This document shows, in pieces, positions 59,340 through 64,000 of a stretch of 64,000 nucleotides of DNA. Source of the stretch: Pterois miles (Eukaryota > Chordata > Actinopteri > Perciformes > Scorpaenidae); the NCBI GenBank assembly GCA_947000775.1, contig CAMQGK010000240.1, positions 1 through 64,000 on the forward strand. Direction: 5' to 3'. The position numbers were made by a program, and so were the translations under genes. The notes under the pieces were generated by a model. That model had not been told where the DNA came from, made no database searches, and saw only the letters and a list, made by a program, of their open reading frames with translations. Positions within the stretch are counted from its first letter, which is position 1. The number at the start of each line of letters is the position of its first letter.

Positions 59340-60990
59340 CACTGTTATTGCTGCTTTTAATGTGGTCACCTTGGTTTAATTGCACTGTGTGTTGACTCCA
59401 CGAGACAAAGATTAAACCAAAAGCTGCCACTGCTCTTTTTTCATCTCTTGATAGCAGAAATATTTGTTTATGGCAGATACCATATTAAATTGTAAGAACA
59501 CTAAGAAACTTCTCCTACATTTCATGTCTAGTTCTTTACTGTATATTATCGATTTAAGGCCAAAAAAGGGAGATATTTCAGCTGTTACTGGAGGGAATAT
59601 GCAAGTTTAACCTCACATTAAATGGCAACATTAAAGTCTGCAAAAATATAAACCATCTATTCCAAACTGATGGCATGTAAGTGAAGGTAAACATAATAAA
59701 TCTGACTATAATGACTCAAGATAAATACATGACACTTGTCCTGTTTGATACAGTTTTCAGGAGCTGTTTGGGTCTAAAATGATTAGTAAATAGAAATTAA
59801 GAGTCATGCAGTAATTACCATCTTTATGAAAGTTACACTCTGTGGTGAGGTTGTACTTTGGGGTGTTGTTGGGGTGTGCAGGTTTTTTAATAGTTCTGGT
59901 CACTCTGTTTATTTAAAATATATAACTACAGAAACTACTTTGTATATGATCAGACACTGTCTGTCTGTCTTGAACTAATACATTTCTGGTGACTGTCATA
60001 CATATTTTATACTATGAAATGTGATACTACATGCAATGCACTACTGAGAAATGTAAAAGTCGTTTACATTATATAGTTTACTAATGTGCAATATACAAAA
60101 CACAGTATTAACATGACATTATGTGTTCATAGTAATAACTTATAATGCAGCATGAACAATGAGAAACTTGCTAGATTTGAAGAAAATGGTTGAAAGAAAT
60201 ATTAAAACCAAAATTACGTCCTTGAAGTCAGAAGATTTAAAACATCCAGGAGGACAACAGGCTGTGTGAAGTATGTCAGGAGAAGTTGAAAATTAATCAC
60301 ATTTCCTTTTGTTTTGTCCAAACGATGATCAGTTAACAACTTCTATTTAAAGGAAAAGTCTGTTCAAAATCCAGAAATGTTTTGGTGCTCGGATGATGAA
60401 AAGTTGAAATGGCTGTTTAATTTTACAGCTACTTTTGTCAGGATGGTTTCTTTGTGCTGCTACTCTGGTTTCTGCCTCTGTCTCTTCTTTATTTTCCAAA
60501 TAAAGTCTTTATTTTCTGGGCATATTATATATGCATGGCACAATAATAAATCAAATCAGCATATAGCTTTCATGTTTTGTGAATCCAGAGCACTGACAGT
60601 GAAATAAACTTCATGTGTGACGAGCGTCCACGCTTTGTTGTCATGTTTAAATCTCAACATTGAGGTGAGGTCAGGACGATGCAGTCTGAGGCCCCGTGTG
60701 AGATTACTTGATCAGCAGACCATAAAGCTTTGATACTGTATACAGAGTCTATTTGATCCACTTTTAATAAGAAAAAACAAAAACAAGCTTCTGAAAAACA
60801 GAAACGAGTACTTAATTCCTTCACACAACAACTAGACAGCTTTCTGTGATATTTTGAGAGCAAGAAATTGAGTGACGGGACATAAAACAATGTTGTAATG
60901 CCAATAAAATAAAAGACGAAAACGTCTTAATGAGGTCTGAGGAGAGTCGATTACCTTCAGGGCGGCTGGTCTTCAGGAGACGACTGAGTC
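59340..60990. other. Intergenic DNA, no gene recognised
   Basis: AT-rich sequence between two dispersed repeats. Open frames of about 76-78 codons (60377-60607 and 60654-60890) show no family similarity. Nothing further could be supported. Confidence 0.5.
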
Positions 60991-61005
60991 TCTGAGAGGC
61001 TGAGC

Positions 61006-61040
<35 letters not shown>

Positions 61041-61180
61041 CCTACCAGCTGGTACTCACTGATAAAGACGCTGACAGTTATGAACACATACACAACACAA
61101 CACAACACACACACGCACACACACAACATACACACAACACAACACAACATACACACACACAACACAACACAACACACAGT
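61006..61180. repeat. (GT)n and (CA)-rich microsatellites
   Basis: A GT run at 61006-61039, then after a short unique segment a stretch of ACACAACACAACAC and ACACACAC variants at 61085-61178. Long open frames across it (60821-61225 minus, 61010-61420 plus) are repeat artefacts. Confidence 0.9.
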
Positions 61181-61224
61181 CATGTTTCCATGACTTACAC
61201 TGACATTACATTGGCATTTATTCA

Positions 61225-61620
61225 TTTCCTGAAGACTTACCCTAACCTTAACTGTAACTGCTACTTACCTAATTCTAACCCTTACCATAATCTTAAACTA
61301 ATCCTAACCCTTACCCTAACCTTATTCTACCCTTACCCTTACCTTAACTGTAACTGTAACTTAACTAATCCTAACCCTTACTTTAACCTTAACCTAATCG
61401 TAAGCTTTAACTTAACCTAAGCCATAACCTCACCTTAACTGTAACTACTACCTGCTTAATCTTAACCCTTACCCTAACCTTAACCTAACACTTACCCTAA
61501 CCTAACCTTAACCTAATACTAACACTTACCCTAACCTAACCCTTACCCTAACCTTAACCTAATACTAACACTTACCCTAACCTAACCCTTACCCTAACCT
61601 TAACCTAAACCAAACCGACA
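61225..61620. repeat. Telomere-like interstitial array (CCCTAA-related)
   Basis: About 390 bp of 6-7 bp units such as CCCTAA, CCTTAA, CCTAA and CCCTTA, C-rich on the plus strand as in TTAGGG-type telomeres but degenerate. The right part shows a longer period of about 46 bp, with the variant CCTAATACTAACACTTACCC occurring twice (61511 and 61559 areas). No adjacent subtelomeric feature was recognised. Confidence 0.8.
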
Positions 61621-61840
61621 TAACTTAACCTATTAATGCATCAATGATTATAATCCAACAATATAATATATATTATTATGGGCCATTCTGCATAATGACT
61701 ATTTATACTTTTGGTACTTTATTTATATACTTTTGGTGTATTTTGATGCTAATACGTTTGCACTTTTACTTAAAATTTGAATGCAGGACTTTTATTTGGA
61801 ACAGAGTATTTCTACACTGTAGTATTGCTAATTTTTAGGA
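61620..61840 (+). repeat. Dispersed repeat E copy
   Basis: Second copy of the 59140-59330 sequence: AATGCATCAATGATTATAAT, TATTATGGGCCATTCTGCAT, then TACTTTTGGTACTTTATTTA and TTTGAATGCAGGACTTTTAT. Confidence 0.7.
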
Positions 61841-62518
61841 CTGTTTAATGAATAAATATTTAATCATGATTACGTGCATATTTTTTTATCCGTTCAAAAT
61901 GTACCATAGAGAGAAATTTGTCAAGTATTCAATACCTTCATCAACATGGGAGTGGACAAATATGCTGCTTTATGTAAATGTATGTATGTATTTATTATTG
62001 GAAATCAATTAACAACATAAAACAATGACAGATATTGTCCAGAAACCCTCACAGGTTCTGCATTTAGCATAAAAATATGCTCAAGTCATAACATGGCAAA
62101 ATGCAGCCCAACAGGCAACAACAGCTGTCAGTGTGTCAGTGTGCTGACTTGACTATGACTTGATCCAGACTGACTGTGATTATCATAAAGTGGGCATGTC
62201 TGTAAAGGGGAGACTGGTGGGGACCCAGAGAACCATTTACATTCACACATCTGGAGGTCAGAGGTCAAGGGACCCCTTTGAAGATGGACAGTGTTTCCTC
62301 GCAAAACTTTAGTGTTTGGAACATTATTTAACCTGCTTGAGTGTGACCTGGTTGGTACCGATGGATTCCTTCGGTTTTCTAGTTTCATATGATACCAGGA
62401 TCTTCACTCTGCCCACTACAATCTAAAAAATCACAACTTGTGTTAATGCATTAAATAAAGTACTGGCTTTAAAACGAATGTTAACACGTTGTAATCGTGT
62501 TAACTTTGACAGCCCTAC
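61840..62518. repeat. Non-autonomous DNA element A, copy 2
   Basis: Reverse-orientation relative of 12853-13568. It contains TTGTCCAGAAACCCTCACAG, GGCAAAATGCAGCCCAACAG, CATTTACATTCACACATCTG, TTTTCTAGTTTCATATGATA and ends GTGTTAACTTTGACAGCCCT. There is no transposase frame. Confidence 0.75.
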
Positions 62519-62559
62519 TACTTTTACTTGATTATAAGATCTGAGTACTGCTTCCACCA

Positions 62560-63905
62560 CATTTATGAGCCAAAGTCCTTGTCCAGAAGCTACAGATATT
62601 TTATACTAATGTAATGTCTGCTTGTGTCTGCTCTGACTGGCAGGGAGAAGATGCTGTGTGCAGCACAAAGGAAGAATGGCAGCAGGAGATAAACACAAAA
62701 CAGAGATAATGTTTTCCTGCAGCAGCTCAGACTCTGACAGCCGGACGTGACGGAGGATGTCACTGCTGCGCTCGCCGGACCTCAACGGACTCTGTAACAT
62801 TCGGAGAAAAACGATGCATATTGACGAGAAACAAGAGTTTATTTGTCACACTTTTATAAATGGGGCACAGGCCGAGCTCACAGCCCTCAGGCAAAATATG
62901 TACTGCTCCTCAACATCAGCACACACACACATACACACACACACACTCACATACACACTCAACCAACCTTAACACACACACATCTTCACTAGCAGAATGC
63001 AGCAACTCACATCCAATGAGAGGACTTCAACACAGAAGCATAGACACAGTATTCGCTCCTCATTATTGATCTACTTTTCACCGTAGTGGCAACAAAGCAA
63101 ACTGCAGGTCAAGATGCATTTCAATACAAGCACAGGGCATCGACTATAAAGCAGTAAAAACAGGCCCACAGCATTCAGCGGATATGAGTAATGGCAGCAT
63201 GCTTGCACATGCACCCTGCACTGCACCGACCCTCTCATTATGTCAAAGGCTCTCCATTCACAGTTAGCCACTGGCAATAAGTGCATTTTCAGCTCAGCCA
63301 GCATGTAAAAAAAATGCTGGGAGAGGATATTTTGACTTGCCATATGTGAAAAAAATGTCACATGAAGGTATTTATGAGGATCAGAGAGCAAATTAACAAG
63401 AGCATAAGTAAAAAAAAAAAAAAGAAGATAAAGTCACTGTGGATAAAGGGGAGTTTGATGGACGGATACCTGGAGGAAATGTCATGTCAACACTCACACA
63501 CCCAAACACATAATAAAAAACAATATCCATAAAATCTTAAACATCACCAACAACCTAAATTTCTTTACAAAACATCTGGTAACACACATAGTACCCTGAC
63601 AAAAATATCCAAAAAGTTTAGCATTGCATTTATAAATTAGATACACTGAGTAGTAATTTAAATTACGCATTTATATTATTTTATGTTAAGACTGTTAAAC
63701 CACAGCGTGGGGCTCAAAGTGGGTAAACGGAGAGTTTCAGAGACAAAAAGAAAAAAAAAAATAAACGCTCTGACAAACAACCGTCCAGGCAGACAAACTA
63801 TACAAAGCACCAAACTGAGGGTAAATGTACAGCCAGTCGCCACCAACATGTGATATCCATGTCACTGTGGTTCAGGAGGGAAACAGCAGGTGGCGCTGCA
63901 GCCCA
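62560..63905. other. Intergenic / septin 3' UTR region
   Basis: About 1.3 kb between element A and the septin stop codon; the right part is presumably septin 3' UTR on the minus strand. A CA-rich microsatellite lies at 62919-62962. No other gene is supported. Confidence 0.5.
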
Positions 63906-63968
63906 TCACTGGTCTTTGTCGTGCATCTGCTGCTGCATCTTGTTCAGCATCTCCTGCATCCTCTTCAG
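63906..63968 (-). CDS. septin5: Septin 5 last coding exon (partial gene)
   Basis: Only the final coding exon is in the window: a CTGCAG acceptor at 63974-63969, then 20 codons and TGA. It encodes LKRMQEMLNKMQQQMHDKDQ, the end of the C-terminal coiled coil of group SEPT1/2/4/5 septins (human SEPT5 and SEPT4 end in closely similar RMQEML segments). Septins are GTP-binding filament proteins; septin 5 is linked to vesicle release at synapses and in platelets. The choice of septin 5 rests mainly on its position directly upstream of gp1bb in the same orientation, as in human 22q11.2. Septin 4 cannot be excluded from this short exon alone. Confidence 0.75.
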   Translation of the reverse strand: MKRMQEMLNKMQQQMHDKDQ

Positions 63969-64000
63969 CTGCAGACAGAGAGGAACATTCAGTTAAACTC

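Noticed and set aside
60821..61420. Long open frames of 134-136 codons on both strands
   Set aside because: Produced by GT/CA microsatellites and the telomere-like array; sequence is low complexity.

Overview
This window looks like nuclear DNA of a bony fish, most likely a spiny-rayed (percomorph-type) teleost. The genes are split by short introns, several encode vertebrate-only products (GP1BB, septin 5, C22orf39), and the repeats are typical of teleosts: two Tc1/mariner elements, tRNA-derived SINEs, LINE 3' ends and hAT-like non-autonomous elements. I see no bacterial operon, CRISPR array or prophage. All gene models were built by hand from splice sites and reading frame; each multi-exon model closes in frame and gives a protein close to the known vertebrate length.

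Layout. Bases 1-5640 are an AT-rich minisatellite of about 37-39 bp per unit with a higher-order period near 1.21 kb, split by a dead Tc1-like element (2866-4483). Bases 5640-9780 are gene-poor intergenic DNA. dynll1 (+) lies at 10676-11922. A repeat cluster follows, including a second, much better preserved Tc1-like element (14205-15780). Then come rpl6 (-, 15859-19383), acaa2 (-, 22204-28256) head-to-head with mrpl40 (+, 28730-31456), c22orf39 (-, 32376-35649), ufd1 (-, 36675-41750), dhx37 (-, 26 coding exons, 43144-56076), gp1bb (-, 57902-58525) and the last coding exon of a septin, very probably septin 5 (-, 63906-63968), which runs off the right edge.

The genes are housekeeping or conserved vertebrate genes: dynein light chain, cytosolic ribosomal protein, mitochondrial thiolase, mitoribosomal protein, a twin CX9C microprotein, a p97 cofactor, a ribosome-biogenesis helicase, a platelet receptor subunit and a septin. 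They are not one pathway. Their linkage is informative: in human, mrpl40, c22orf39, ufd1, sept5 and gp1bb lie in 22q11.2, while rpl6, dynll1 and dhx37 lie on 12q24.

I found no convincing unknown biological system. The points most worth a second look are the twin CX9C pattern of the c22orf39 protein, the head-to-head acaa2/mrpl40 promoter with a perfect CRE, the retained septin5-gp1bb tandem, a GC-AG intron in dhx37, the higher-order minisatellite, the telomere-like array at 61.2-61.6 kb, and several pairs of inverted dispersed repeats.
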